DNA from: Candidatus Omnitrophota bacterium
GTDB lineage: Bacteria > Omnitrophota > Gorgyraeia > Gorgyraeales > Gorgyraeaceae
Direction: 5' to 3'
NCBI GenBank assembly: GCA_013202925.1
Contig: JABMRA010000069.1
Span: 1 to 8,935, forward strand
DNA length: 8,935 bases
Made by a program: the position numbers and the translations under genes. Positions 1 through 6,316 of this stretch are shown in pieces. Each line of letters opens with the position of its first letter. Position 1 is the stretch's first letter. A model generated the notes under the pieces. The model ran no database searches. It was not told the DNA's origin and saw only the letters and a program-made list of their open reading frames with translations.

Positions 1-27
1 CGCCTAGGCGGATGTCAAGCATTTTAA
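1..27 (+). CDS. 3' end of an upstream gene, product not identifiable (murG possible from position)
   Basis: Frame 1 is open from the window edge to a TAA at 25-27 and would encode the last eight residues RLGGCQAF. The stop lies just before the murC ribosome binding site, the usual spacing for an upstream cluster member. Nothing in eight residues identifies a product; murG is suggested only because it often precedes murC in dcw clusters. These residues lie entirely within what looks like the right half of a palindromic repeat (see repeat at 1-27), so they may be a repeat-derived tail rather than conserved sequence. The reading could also be chance. Confidence 0.3.
   Translation, partial: RLGGCQAF
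1..27. repeat. Right half of a palindromic element cut by the window edge
   Basis: Bases 1-10 (CGCCTAGGCG) are a perfect palindrome and look like the centre of a longer one. The outer part AAGCATTTTA (17-26) matches the right arm AAGCATTTTA of the element at 6260-6304 (6296-6305), and the inner part GGCGGATGT (7-15) matches the right arm of the hairpin at 2276-2303. The left arm would lie outside the window. As at 6260-6304, the outer end runs into a stop codon and then directly into a strong ribosome binding site. Confidence 0.5.
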
Positions 28-33
28 GGAGGG
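26..33 (+). promoter_or_regulatory. Ribosome binding site of murC
   Basis: AAGGAGGG lies directly upstream of the ATG at 36, leaving only two to three bases of spacer, tighter than the usual 5-9. It overlaps the upstream TAA stop. It lies downstream of the alternative in-frame ATG at 12, so it can only serve the start at 36. That settles the choice of start together with the protein alignment. Confidence 0.7.
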
Positions 34-35
34 AG

Positions 36-1403
36 ATGAAGCGCATACATTTTATAGGAATAGGGGGGGCAGGCATGAGCGGCCTTGCAGAGGTGTTTCA
101 CTGCACGGGCTACATGGTGCAGGGCTCTGACATCAAAAAGACAAAGGTCACGGACCGGCTGGAGCAGGCCGGCATCCGCGTGGAGGAGTCGCACTTTGCC
201 AAAAATATCGACGGCGCTGACTATGTGGTCTATTCCTCCTGCATAACCGAGGAGAACGCGGAACTTAAAGAGGCGAGACAGAGGCGCGTCCCTGTACTGC
301 GGCGCATCGAGGCATTGAACATGCTCATGGGCGACAAAGATCTGGTGGCGGTTTCAGGCGCGCACGGAAAGACCACTACATCTTCACTCATCGCGTATCT
401 ATTGATCAAGGCAGGCATGGACCCGACTGTATTTATAGGCGCAGACGTAGCTTTTCTCGACGGGAACGCGCGTTACGGCCGGAGCAACATCGTCGTGACA
501 GAGGCAGACGAGTCAGACGGCTCGTTTCTTTTCCTAAGACCTCTGTACAGTGTGAGCACCAACATCGACAGAGAGCATATGGATTATTTTTCAACAATGG
601 ACAATGTCATGGCAGCGTATAAAAAGTTTACAGAAAATACAAAGGAGGGTGGATGCGCCTTTGTGTGCGCGGATGATGCCAATCTGAACGAGATCGCAAA
701 AAACAGCTCCAGGCGGATTGCCAGATATGGCATTTCAAAGGATGCGGAGATCAGGGCAGAGCGGATCGATCTAATGGGCATGGATGGCTGCGCGTTTGAC
801 CTGGTATTTAAAGGTAAGGCGCTGGGCAGGATCAAGATCTCGCTGATAGGCATGCATAACATCTTAAACGCCCTCGCTGCAATAGGCGTTGCAATGGACA
901 TGGGCGTGGATTTTTCTACAATAAAAAAATCAATAGCTGATTTCAAAGGCGCTGACAGGCGTTTTATCGTGACCGAGCTCCACTCAGACATCCTTGTTAT
1001 TGACGACTACGCGCATCACCCCACTGAAATAAAAGCGACCCTTAAGGCCCTCGAGGACTCAGGCAAACGCATCATAGCCGTGTTTCAGCCGCACCGTTAC
1101 TCCAGGACCAAATATCTAAAGGAGCAGTTCGGCAAATGCTTTGACCTGGCAGACCACCTCGTGATCACGGATATATATTCTGCCCATGAAGTGCCGATCG
1201 ACGGCGTAAGCGCTAGAGACATCTGTGAGAGCGCAAAAAAATGCGGCCACAAGGATGTCCATTTTGTATCAAGGGATGATATAATAAAACATCTTACCGA
1301 TGTCGTGAGGCCGGGCGATGCAGTGTTTATCCTTGGCGCGGGCGACATAGGGGAACTGCCGCAGACGATTGCAAAGACGCTGGGGGAGATAAAAAAACAA
1401 TGA
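36..1403 (+). CDS. murC: UDP-N-acetylmuramate--L-alanine ligase (MurC)
   Basis: Cytoplasmic ATP-dependent ligase that adds L-alanine to UDP-MurNAc, the first peptide step of peptidoglycan synthesis. The 455-residue product has the usual family length. Residues 1-16 carry the N-terminal nucleotide-fold motif IHFIGIGGAGMSG. The ATP-binding P-loop GAHGKTTT is at about 108-115, EADESDGSF at 156-164, TNIDREHMD at 175-183 and the Mur ligase signature HNILNA at 274-279. The C-terminal domain has DDYAHHPTEI at 323-332, FQPHRYSRT at 350-358 and ILGAGDIGEL near the end. An ATG at 12 would add eight residues, but it lies inside a palindromic repeat and upstream of the ribosome binding site; MurC proteins normally begin at the equivalent of the chosen Met. 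The stop overlaps murB by ATGA, pointing to translational coupling. No catalytic motif is missing. Confidence 0.97.
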   Translation: MKRIHFIGIGGAGMSGLAEVFHCTGYMVQGSDIKKTKVTDRLEQAGIRVEESHFAKNIDGADYVVYSSCITEENAELKEARQRRVPVLRRIEALNMLMGDKDLVAVSGAHGKTTTSSLIAYLLIKAGMDPTVFIGADVAFLDGNARYGRSNIVVTEADESDGSFLFLRPLYSVSTNIDREHMDYFSTMDNVMAAYKKFTENTKEGGCAFVCADDANLNEIAKNSSRRIARYGISKDAEIRAERIDLMGMDGCAFDLVFKGKALGRIKISLIGMHNILNALAAIGVAMDMGVDFSTIKKSIADFKGADRRFIVTELHSDILVIDDYAHHPTEIKATLKALEDSGKRIIAVFQPHRYSRTKYLKEQFGKCFDLADHLVITDIYSAHEVPIDGVSARDICESAKKCGHKDVHFVSRDDIIKHLTDVVRPGDAVFILGAGDIGELPQTIAKTLGEIKKQ

Positions 1404-2275
1404 GCGCCAGACGTAATCTCTCGGACTATACAAGTCTGAAAATAGGCGGGCCTGTGTTTCGCTGGCTGGAGCCGGAAACCCCCGACGATATCCTGCAGGC
1501 CATTTCAATTGCAGAAAAGGCGAAAAAAGGCCTGGCAGTAATCGGCAAAGGCACCAATATCCTGGCGCAGGACAAAGGCTTTGACGGCGTGCTCGTAAAG
1601 CTCGGCAAAAGCTTTGATTATATAGAAAAGGACGAAGAGGGCGTGGTCAGGGTGGGTGCAGCCACGCCTATTTCCCGGCTCGTAAAAAAATGCGCTGAAT
1701 GGGGCATTGGCGGTTGCGAATTTCTCGCAGGCATCCCTGGCTCTTTTGGAGGGGCATTGTTCATGAATGCCGGGGTACGCGACGCCTGTGATGCGGAAAA
1801 ATCCAGGGAGATCAAGGATATCGTGCTTGACGTGGATGTCTGGGATCTGCGCGACAGAAAGAGAAGGACCCTGAACCGCGCGGACATCGATTTTTCATAC
1901 CGCTCATCCGGCCTGGACGGCAAATGCATCATCAGTGCCAGGATCAGGCTGCAAAAGGCGCAGGAGAGCGCTATTATTAAAGGTATAGATTCGTATATGG
2001 AAAAGCGGAAGTGGATGCAAAAATTAAAATCCCCATCCGCAGGCAGTGTCTTTAAAAACCCGGACAGCGCAGATTCCGCCGGCATGCTGATCGAAAAATG
2101 CGGCCTAAAAGGCAGGCGCATCGGAGGTGCGGAGATCTCCGCACTGCATGCGAATTTCATCGCGAACACAGGCAGCGCATCCTCAAAAGACGTGCTGGAC
2201 CTGATAGAACTGGCAAAGAAAACCGTGAAGCAGAAGTTCAACATAGACCTGGAGCTGGAACTAAAACTTCTTTAA
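1400..2275 (+). CDS. murB: UDP-N-acetylenolpyruvoylglucosamine reductase (MurB)
   Basis: Cytoplasmic flavoenzyme that reduces UDP-GlcNAc-enolpyruvate to UDP-MurNAc with NADPH, making the substrate of the MurC encoded just upstream. The 291-residue protein shows the FAD-binding fold: TSLKIGGP at 11-18, VIGKGTNIL at 47-55 and the AGIPGSFGGAL-type loop at 110-120. The active site is complete by family alignment: Tyr-Arg in FSYRSS (Arg168), the proton-donor Ser216 in AGSVFKNP, and a C-terminal Glu (probably Glu287) in LELELKLL. Short length and the YRSS form fit the compact class of MurB seen in many bacteria. The start ATG overlaps the murC stop by four bases; a GGGGGAG at 1382-1388 may be its ribosome binding site, at a longish spacing of 11 bases. 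It is followed by a hairpin before ddl. Confidence 0.96.
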   Translation: MSARRNLSDYTSLKIGGPVFRWLEPETPDDILQAISIAEKAKKGLAVIGKGTNILAQDKGFDGVLVKLGKSFDYIEKDEEGVVRVGAATPISRLVKKCAEWGIGGCEFLAGIPGSFGGALFMNAGVRDACDAEKSREIKDIVLDVDVWDLRDRKRRTLNRADIDFSYRSSGLDGKCIISARIRLQKAQESAIIKGIDSYMEKRKWMQKLKSPSAGSVFKNPDSADSAGMLIEKCGLKGRRIGGAEISALHANFIANTGSASSKDVLDLIELAKKTVKQKFNIDLELELKLL

Positions 2276-2303
2276 GTTTGCATCCGCCGTGGCGGATGTA
2301 AAC
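2276..2303. repeat. GC-rich palindrome between murB and ddl
   Basis: A 13-base left arm (2276-2288, GTTTGCATCCGCC) pairs with 2291-2303 (GGCGGATGTAAAC), with one G-T pair that would be a wobble in RNA. The two-base centre means that the last pair would open in RNA to give a four-base loop. It starts one base after the murB stop. No T-run follows, so it is a poor candidate for an intrinsic terminator. A further GGCGGAT is repeated at 2307-2313, and the same GGCGGATGT is present at 7-15, suggesting a repeat family. Confidence 0.75.
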
Positions 2304-2320
2304 CCTGGCGGATCTGAGCT

Positions 2321-3274
2321 ATGACTAAATCAAAGAGAGTCGGCGTATTAATGGGCGGGCCTTCGTGCGAGAGGGACATATCTATGAAGTCAGGCATGAC
2401 GGTCTGTCGCGCATTGAAGGATAAAGGAATCAATGCCGTGCCTGTGGAACTGGAAAAAAGCCCGACAATAAATGGGTATGCTGAAAAGGCCAGGCAGAAG
2501 ATCCGTTCGTCCCGGATAGACGTTGCATTCATAGCGCTCCACGGTAAATTCGGAGAGGACGGCAGCATCCATGCGCTTTTAGAAGAGATGAATATACCTT
2601 ATACAGGCAGCAGGGTGAAGGCTTCGCGCCTGGGCATGGACAAGATCAGCTCAAGGGGCATCTTCAAATCAAGCAAGATCCCTGTGCCGCGGTCCATAGT
2701 ACTAAATAAAGCTGACCTTGACAAGGCCCATGATAGCCATGTATATTTTAGAGAACTGGGGTCGTCCCTTGTGATAAAGCCTTCGGACGAGGGTTCGAGT
2801 ATAGGATTGTCAATAATAGACAATGAAGGCGATTTCGCCAAGGCCATCGACAGCGCGTTCAAATACAGCGACAGCGTTATCATTGAAGAATATGTGCGGG
2901 GCCGCGAGATCACTGTCGGGATACTTGAAGACCGGGCCTTGCCCATTGTGGAGATCGTACCAAAGAAAAGGTTTTTTGATTTTGAGGCAAAGTACGAAAA
3001 AGCGAGCCTTACTGAATACAGGGTGCCTGCTGAGATTGACAGGGAAACATATCTTGCATGCCAGAAGACAGGCCTTCTGGCGCACCATGCACTCGGCGCC
3101 CGCTTTTTTTCTCGCGTTGATATGATATTGAGCGAAAACAAGATCCCCGTCGTGCTCGAGGTGAATACCATCCCGGGCCTTACTGAAACGAGCCTACTCC
3201 CAAGGGCAGCGCAGGCAGCAGGCGTTGATTTTAGAGAACTCGTTCTAAAAATACTGGAGTCGTCATTATGGTAA
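2321..3274 (+). CDS. ddl: D-alanine--D-alanine ligase
   Basis: Cytoplasmic ATP-grasp ligase that joins two D-alanines to make the dipeptide added to the UDP-MurNAc stem by MurF. The protein has 317 residues, normal for DdlB-type enzymes. Residues 7-22 read VGVLMGGPSCERDISM, with Glu17 as the conserved acceptor-site Glu. HGKFGEDG is at 74-81 and the ATP-grasp strand VIKPSDEGSSIGLS at 151-164 holds the catalytic Ser. IIEEYVRGREITVG is at 187-200 and FEAKY at 221-225 carries the Tyr associated with D-Ala rather than D-lactate use. RVDMIL at 265-270 and EVNTIPGLTETSLLP at 280-294 supply Arg, metal ligands and the C-terminal loop. An in-frame TGA at 2315 rules out an upstream start, and the next Met would cut the first strand. 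The ribosome binding site is weak (GCGGAT), after a palindrome. The gene overlaps ftsQ by seven bases. Confidence 0.96.
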   Translation: MTKSKRVGVLMGGPSCERDISMKSGMTVCRALKDKGINAVPVELEKSPTINGYAEKARQKIRSSRIDVAFIALHGKFGEDGSIHALLEEMNIPYTGSRVKASRLGMDKISSRGIFKSSKIPVPRSIVLNKADLDKAHDSHVYFRELGSSLVIKPSDEGSSIGLSIIDNEGDFAKAIDSAFKYSDSVIIEEYVRGREITVGILEDRALPIVEIVPKKRFFDFEAKYEKASLTEYRVPAEIDRETYLACQKTGLLAHHALGARFFSRVDMILSENKIPVVLEVNTIPGLTETSLLPRAAQAAGVDFRELVLKILESSLW

Positions 3275-4095
3275 AATTGAAAAAACAAAAAGTCCGCACC
3301 AAAAAAAGAATAACATTTTCGCAGAAGCCAAAGATCCGGCTCAAGGGCATTGCGAAGTTTTTACTGCTCGTACTGGCGATCGCCGCAGTCGCCACCGGCC
3401 TTGCAGGGCTCAAATATATGTTCGTGGATTCCGACTACTTCATGATCAAAGGCGTGGACGTGAAGCTTTACGACGAATCCGGCTCTTTAAGGGAGATCTT
3501 CCTGAACGAGATAGACGGAGAGGAGATCAAGGGCACCAACATATTCATGGTGGACTTGAATACATTGAAGGAAAAGCTGGAGGCCAGCCATTCGGAGTAC
3601 AAGGACGTCGTTGTGCGGCGACTCCTGCCGAACAAGGTGATCGTGAAGGCAGGCCTGCGCAAGGCCGTTGCGCAGATACGTTCGGACAGATATTATTTTG
3701 TGGACAGGGAAGGGGTGCTCCTGCCGGATGTAAAGAATTTTCCCGACGCAAACCTCCCCATTATTATCGGCATGGGCGTGAACCTTGCCAGGGTCCAGGC
3801 ATCCGGAATCAGCGATTTTGAGAAGGACAATCTCGACAAGGCCCTGCGCCTGATAAACGAGATGCAGGCCATTGACGAATTGTCAGGACAGACATTGAAG
3901 GTAGTGGACATAACCGATCCCGGCAATCTGACGTTTTCCTTCGAAGGCACCAACGTAGAGATAAAAATAGGAAATAGCGATTTTAGCAAAAGACTCAATG
4001 TCCTGACAACGCTGCTCGACCAGCTCGGCCAGGATATCAACGAATTCAAGTACATCGATTTGCGCTTCGAGGACCCGATTGTGGGCCCTCGCTAA
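3268..4095 (+). CDS. ftsQ: Cell division protein FtsQ (POTRA-domain, single-pass membrane protein)
   Basis: Divisome scaffold, anchored in the inner membrane with its bulk in the periplasm, where family members bridge early and late division proteins (FtsB/FtsL partners). The 275-residue protein has a very basic cytoplasmic tail (about 1-28, rich in Lys/Arg) and one hydrophobic segment at about 29-49 (FLLLVLAIAAVATGLAGL). A POTRA-like domain spans about 57-137, ending in RRLLPNKVIVKAGLRKAVAQI-type sequence that matches the family pattern of RR-x-P-x-x-x-x-I. The rest is the FtsQ beta domain, starting with YYFVDREGVLLP (142-153) and ending with YIDLRFEDPIVGPR. Its ATG lies inside the end of ddl (ATGGTAA overlap), with GGAG about eight bases upstream. 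FtsQ is poorly conserved; the assignment rests on architecture, C-terminal motif and position between ddl and ftsA. Confidence 0.9.
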   Translation: MVKLKKQKVRTKKRITFSQKPKIRLKGIAKFLLLVLAIAAVATGLAGLKYMFVDSDYFMIKGVDVKLYDESGSLREIFLNEIDGEEIKGTNIFMVDLNTLKEKLEASHSEYKDVVVRRLLPNKVIVKAGLRKAVAQIRSDRYYFVDREGVLLPDVKNFPDANLPIIIGMGVNLARVQASGISDFEKDNLDKALRLINEMQAIDELSGQTLKVVDITDPGNLTFSFEGTNVEIKIGNSDFSKRLNVLTTLLDQLGQDINEFKYIDLRFEDPIVGPR

Positions 4096-4096
4096 G

Positions 4097-4137
4097 AATG
4101 CTTTACATTTTTGACAACGTTAAAAGTGTAAAGCATT
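4097..4137. repeat. AT-rich palindrome between ftsQ and ftsA
   Basis: Left arm 4097-4112 (AATGCTTTACATTTTT) pairs along all 16 bases with 4122-4137 (AAAAGTGTAAAGCATT), with a single T-G pair at 4108/4126; the loop is nine bases. It fills most of the gap between ftsQ and ftsA, beginning two bases after the ftsQ stop and ending ten bases before the ftsA ribosome binding site. No T-run follows the stem, so it does not look like an intrinsic terminator. Its first 14 bases occur exactly again at 6262-6275, so it is probably a dispersed repeat. It could act as an RNA processing or stability element, but that is inference. Confidence 0.85.
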
Positions 4138-4158
4138 TGGCGGTGAGTAAGGTGATTT

Positions 4159-5487
4159 ATGCATAGGGATATCATTTGCGGTCTGGACATAGGCGCGTCT
4201 TCAATAAGGGCATTGGTTGTACAGCCGCTGCCGGCGCAGGAGCGGATCCTGGCCTTTTCCGAATCCCCGACAAAAGGATTCTCAAGGGGCGTGGTCACGA
4301 ATCTCAGCCTGCTCTCAGACGCTGTAGAGGATGCAGTGTCAAAGGCAGAGGCCAAGGCACGCTGCAAGGTGAGAAAGGTGATAACCAATGTCTCCGGCGT
4401 GCATATAAGAACGTTCAAAAGCCGAGGGTCTGTGCATATCTCAGACAGGCCGAGCGAGATAACCGAAAGGGATATCAAGCGCTGCATTGAATCAGCGAAG
4501 CTTATAGCCATGTCTCTCGACCGGGAGGTGCTTCATCTGATACCGGAGCGTTTTTACATTGACGACAAGATCAGGATAGATGATCCGCTGGGATTGTTCG
4601 GCTCCAAACTCGACATTGATTTAAATATTATCACCTCCCTCGTCAGCATCCTGCAGAATCTTACAAAGGCCATTAATCTGGCAGGCTATGAGGTAGAGGA
4701 CGTGGTTGTCTCAGGTGCAGCAACGGCATTGGCTGTCTTTGATCAGAAGGAATTGGAGGAGGGCGTGGTAGTCATTGATGTAGGCAAGGACGTTACAGAG
4801 GCCGCATTGTTCATGGACGGAAAATTGCAGGATTGTTTTTATTTTCCATTCGGCAGTGACGATCTCACGCAGGTCTTGCAGGATAGTTTAAGGATAATGT
4901 TTAAAGAGGCAGAGGATCTGCGCATAAAACACGGCATTGTTACCAAAGAGGGGCAGGATATGCACGGTGACAGTCAGATCCTGATCCCCAGTTTAAAAAA
5001 TAGACCGGGTTCCGGCTATGGAAATACTCAGTCTGTTCTAGATGGAACGGGGGGAAACTGGGTAGATCCTGAATCGATAGATGCCGGGGCCCGGACTTCT
5101 AAAGGCAGGGCCGGGGTTATTTCAAGGCGCGAGATATCCAATCTATTGTTCCCAAAGGTGGAAGAGATCATGCAGGGCGTCTATAAAAAGATAGAGCCGT
5201 TTTTAAAACACGGGAAAAAATTGCCGCATGTATGTGTGGCGGGCGGCCCGTCGCAGATGGATGGATTTGTGGAGTCAATAGAAGAGATCTTCGGCGTGCC
5301 TGTGGACATGGCCAGGATCCGCAACGCAAAGGATCTTAAAGGCACTGGTTTTGCGTGCTCGCTGGGGCTGGCCAGATACGAGGCGCAAAAACGCGCGGAA
5401 AAGGGTCATCGATATATCTCTGAGTCGAACAACATTGTGGCCAGGATTATATCAAAGGCCCAGTCCTTACTATCCGACTATTTTTAG
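4159..5487 (+). CDS. ftsA: Cell division protein FtsA, divergent nucleotide-binding motifs
   Basis: Actin-like ATPase-fold protein that, in known bacteria, tethers FtsZ filaments to the inner membrane and recruits later divisome proteins. The 442-residue protein begins with the phosphate-1 motif GLDIGASSIRALV (8-20). The FtsA-specific 1C/SHS2 domain covers about 78-160 and is classical: HIRTFKSRGSVHIS, ITERDIKRCIESA, DREVLHLIPERFYID and DDPLGLFGSKLDID. The phosphate-2 loop VIDVGKDVTEAALF (205-218) lacks the usual GGGTTD, and the adenosine motif VAGGPSQMDGF (360-370) has Pro in place of a Gly. Between IKHGIV (256-261) and ISRREISNLLFPKVEEI (321-337) lies a Gly/Ser/Asn-rich stretch that appears longer than usual. 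The last residues NNIVARIISKAQSLLSDYF form a plausible amphipathic membrane-targeting helix. AAGGTG at 4149-4154 is the ribosome binding site. ftsZ does not follow. Alternative: another FtsA-like family member, less likely given the intact 1C domain. Confidence 0.93.
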   Translation: MHRDIICGLDIGASSIRALVVQPLPAQERILAFSESPTKGFSRGVVTNLSLLSDAVEDAVSKAEAKARCKVRKVITNVSGVHIRTFKSRGSVHISDRPSEITERDIKRCIESAKLIAMSLDREVLHLIPERFYIDDKIRIDDPLGLFGSKLDIDLNIITSLVSILQNLTKAINLAGYEVEDVVVSGAATALAVFDQKELEEGVVVIDVGKDVTEAALFMDGKLQDCFYFPFGSDDLTQVLQDSLRIMFKEAEDLRIKHGIVTKEGQDMHGDSQILIPSLKNRPGSGYGNTQSVLDGTGGNWVDPESIDAGARTSKGRAGVISRREISNLLFPKVEEIMQGVYKKIEPFLKHGKKLPHVCVAGGPSQMDGFVESIEEIFGVPVDMARIRNAKDLKGTGFACSLGLARYEAQKRAEKGHRYISESNNIVARIISKAQSLLSDYF

Positions 5488-5493
5488 GAGGGG
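5486..5493 (+). promoter_or_regulatory. Ribosome binding site of proC
   Basis: AGGAGGGG with a six-base spacer to the ATG at 5500. It overlaps the last two bases of the ftsA TAG stop, so ribosomes ending ftsA finish on this site. This favours coupled translation of the two otherwise unrelated genes. Confidence 0.85.
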
Positions 5494-5499
5494 CAGGTT

Positions 5500-6306
5500 A
5501 TGATAGGAATAATTGGCGCAGGAAACATGGGCAAGGCCATTGCGCAGGGCATGGGCCAGCGCGTTCTCATAAGCGATGCAGATCCGCGGAAATTACGTTC
5601 TGCGAGAAACAGGCGCTGTGTAGCGGTCAGGGGCAATATTGACTTGACTAAACGCTCAAATGTCGTTATCCTTGCTGTTAAGCCGCGGCATATATTAAAG
5701 GTATTAAAGGAGATAAAGCCGTATGTTAAAAGCAGGCTCATTATCTCAATAGCCGCCGGCGTGGAGACGCGGCGCATAGAAAAGATGCTGGGCAGGGCGA
5801 GGGTCATCAGGGTAATGCCCAACATGCCCCTTATGGCAGGAAAAGGCATTTCCGCAGTCGCCAAGGGCAGATTTAGCCAAAAGAAGGATCTCGCTGTTGC
5901 GCAACGGATTTTTTCAAAACGCGGCGAGGTCGTAAGGGTCAAAGAAGATCTTATGGACGCTGTTACTGCTGTGAGCGGCAGCGGCCCTGCATATTATTTT
6001 TTATTTACGGATTTGCTGGAAAAGGCAGCCCGGGCGTGCGGCCTGAAAAAAGGCCTTGCAGAGAAGCTGGCGCTGGCCACCTTCATAGGCGCAGCAGCGT
6101 CGGCAGACGCCGCGAATATCTCCATGCAGGTCCTTGTCAAAAAGGTCGCCTCAAAGGGAGGCACCACTGAAGCAGCACTAAAGATATTTAAACAAAAGGG
6201 CCTTGAGCGTATTATAAAACAGGCAGTCCAGGCAGCGCTCAAAAGGTCCCGCTGCCTGAAAAATGCTTTACATTTCAGTCCTGGACTAAATGGGAAAGCA
6301 TTTTAG
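5500..6306 (+). CDS. proC: Pyrroline-5-carboxylate reductase (ProC)
   Basis: Cytoplasmic NAD(P)H-dependent enzyme that reduces 1-pyrroline-5-carboxylate to L-proline, the last step of proline synthesis. The 268-residue protein has the Rossmann motif GIIGAGNMGKAIAQG (3-17), ILAVKPRH at 57-64, RVIRVMPNMP at 101-110 and the family signature AVSGSGPAYYF at 157-167. VASKGGTTEAALKIF (216-230) provides the substrate-binding Gly-Gly-Thr-Thr loop. The conserved fold ends at about AALKRSR (245-251). The last 14 residues, NALHFSPGLNGKAF, are encoded wholly by the palindromic repeat at 6260-6304, so the tail probably came with that element. The start is fixed by the Rossmann strand and a strong ribosome binding site. 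proC is often found downstream of ftsZ in other bacteria; here it directly follows ftsA. Confidence 0.95.
   Translation: MIGIIGAGNMGKAIAQGMGQRVLISDADPRKLRSARNRRCVAVRGNIDLTKRSNVVILAVKPRHILKVLKEIKPYVKSRLIISIAAGVETRRIEKMLGRARVIRVMPNMPLMAGKGISAVAKGRFSQKKDLAVAQRIFSKRGEVVRVKEDLMDAVTAVSGSGPAYYFLFTDLLEKAARACGLKKGLAEKLALATFIGAAASADAANISMQVLVKKVASKGGTTEAALKIFKQKGLERIIKQAVQAALKRSRCLKNALHFSPGLNGKAF
6260..6304. repeat. Palindromic element inside the 3' end of proC
   Basis: Outer arms AAAATGCTTT (6260-6269) and AAAGCATTTT (6295-6304) are perfect inverted copies. After a small internal loop, CATTT (6271-6275) pairs with AAATG (6288-6292), and AGTCC (6277-6281) is inverted as GGACT (6283-6287) around the centre. 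The left arm shares 14 exact bases (6262-6275) with the element at 4097-4137, but the centres differ. The element is translated in the proC frame and its last T begins the TAG stop. The ribosome binding site of the next gene begins three bases after it. It has no T-run and is an unlikely terminator. Confidence 0.85.
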
Positions 6307-6314
6307 AGGAGGGG
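6307..6314 (+). promoter_or_regulatory. Ribosome binding site of the methylthioadenosine phosphorylase gene
   Basis: AGGAGGGG directly after the proC TAG, with two to four bases before the ATG at 6317. It rules out the in-frame ATG at 6290, which lies upstream of it inside the palindromic arm. The arrangement of AAGCATTTTA, stop codon, AGGAGG and ATG nearly repeats that in front of murC at 17-38. Confidence 0.8.
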
Positions 6315-6316
6315 AA

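Noticed and set aside
12..35. Upstream in-frame ATG for murC giving eight extra residues
   Set aside because: It lies inside the palindromic half repeat and upstream of AAGGAGGG; MurC proteins align from the Met encoded at 36.
1134..1144. AAATGCTTT inside murC resembling the repeat arm
   Set aside because: It encodes conserved-frame residues (GKCFDL) with no inverted partner nearby; chance match.
4097..4145. Intrinsic terminator between ftsQ and ftsA
   Set aside because: The stem is AT-rich and followed by TGGCGGTGAG rather than a T-run, and the operon continues directly.
2098..4490. Plus-strand frames at 2098-2301, 2823-3125 and 4176-4490
   Set aside because: They are out-of-frame readings of murB, ddl and ftsA, with no motifs or separate ribosome binding sites.
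6290..6316. Upstream in-frame ATG for the phosphorylase, overlapping proC
   Set aside because: It lies in the palindromic arm and ahead of the AGGAGGGG; the family N terminus MAKIGIIGGSG starts at 6317.
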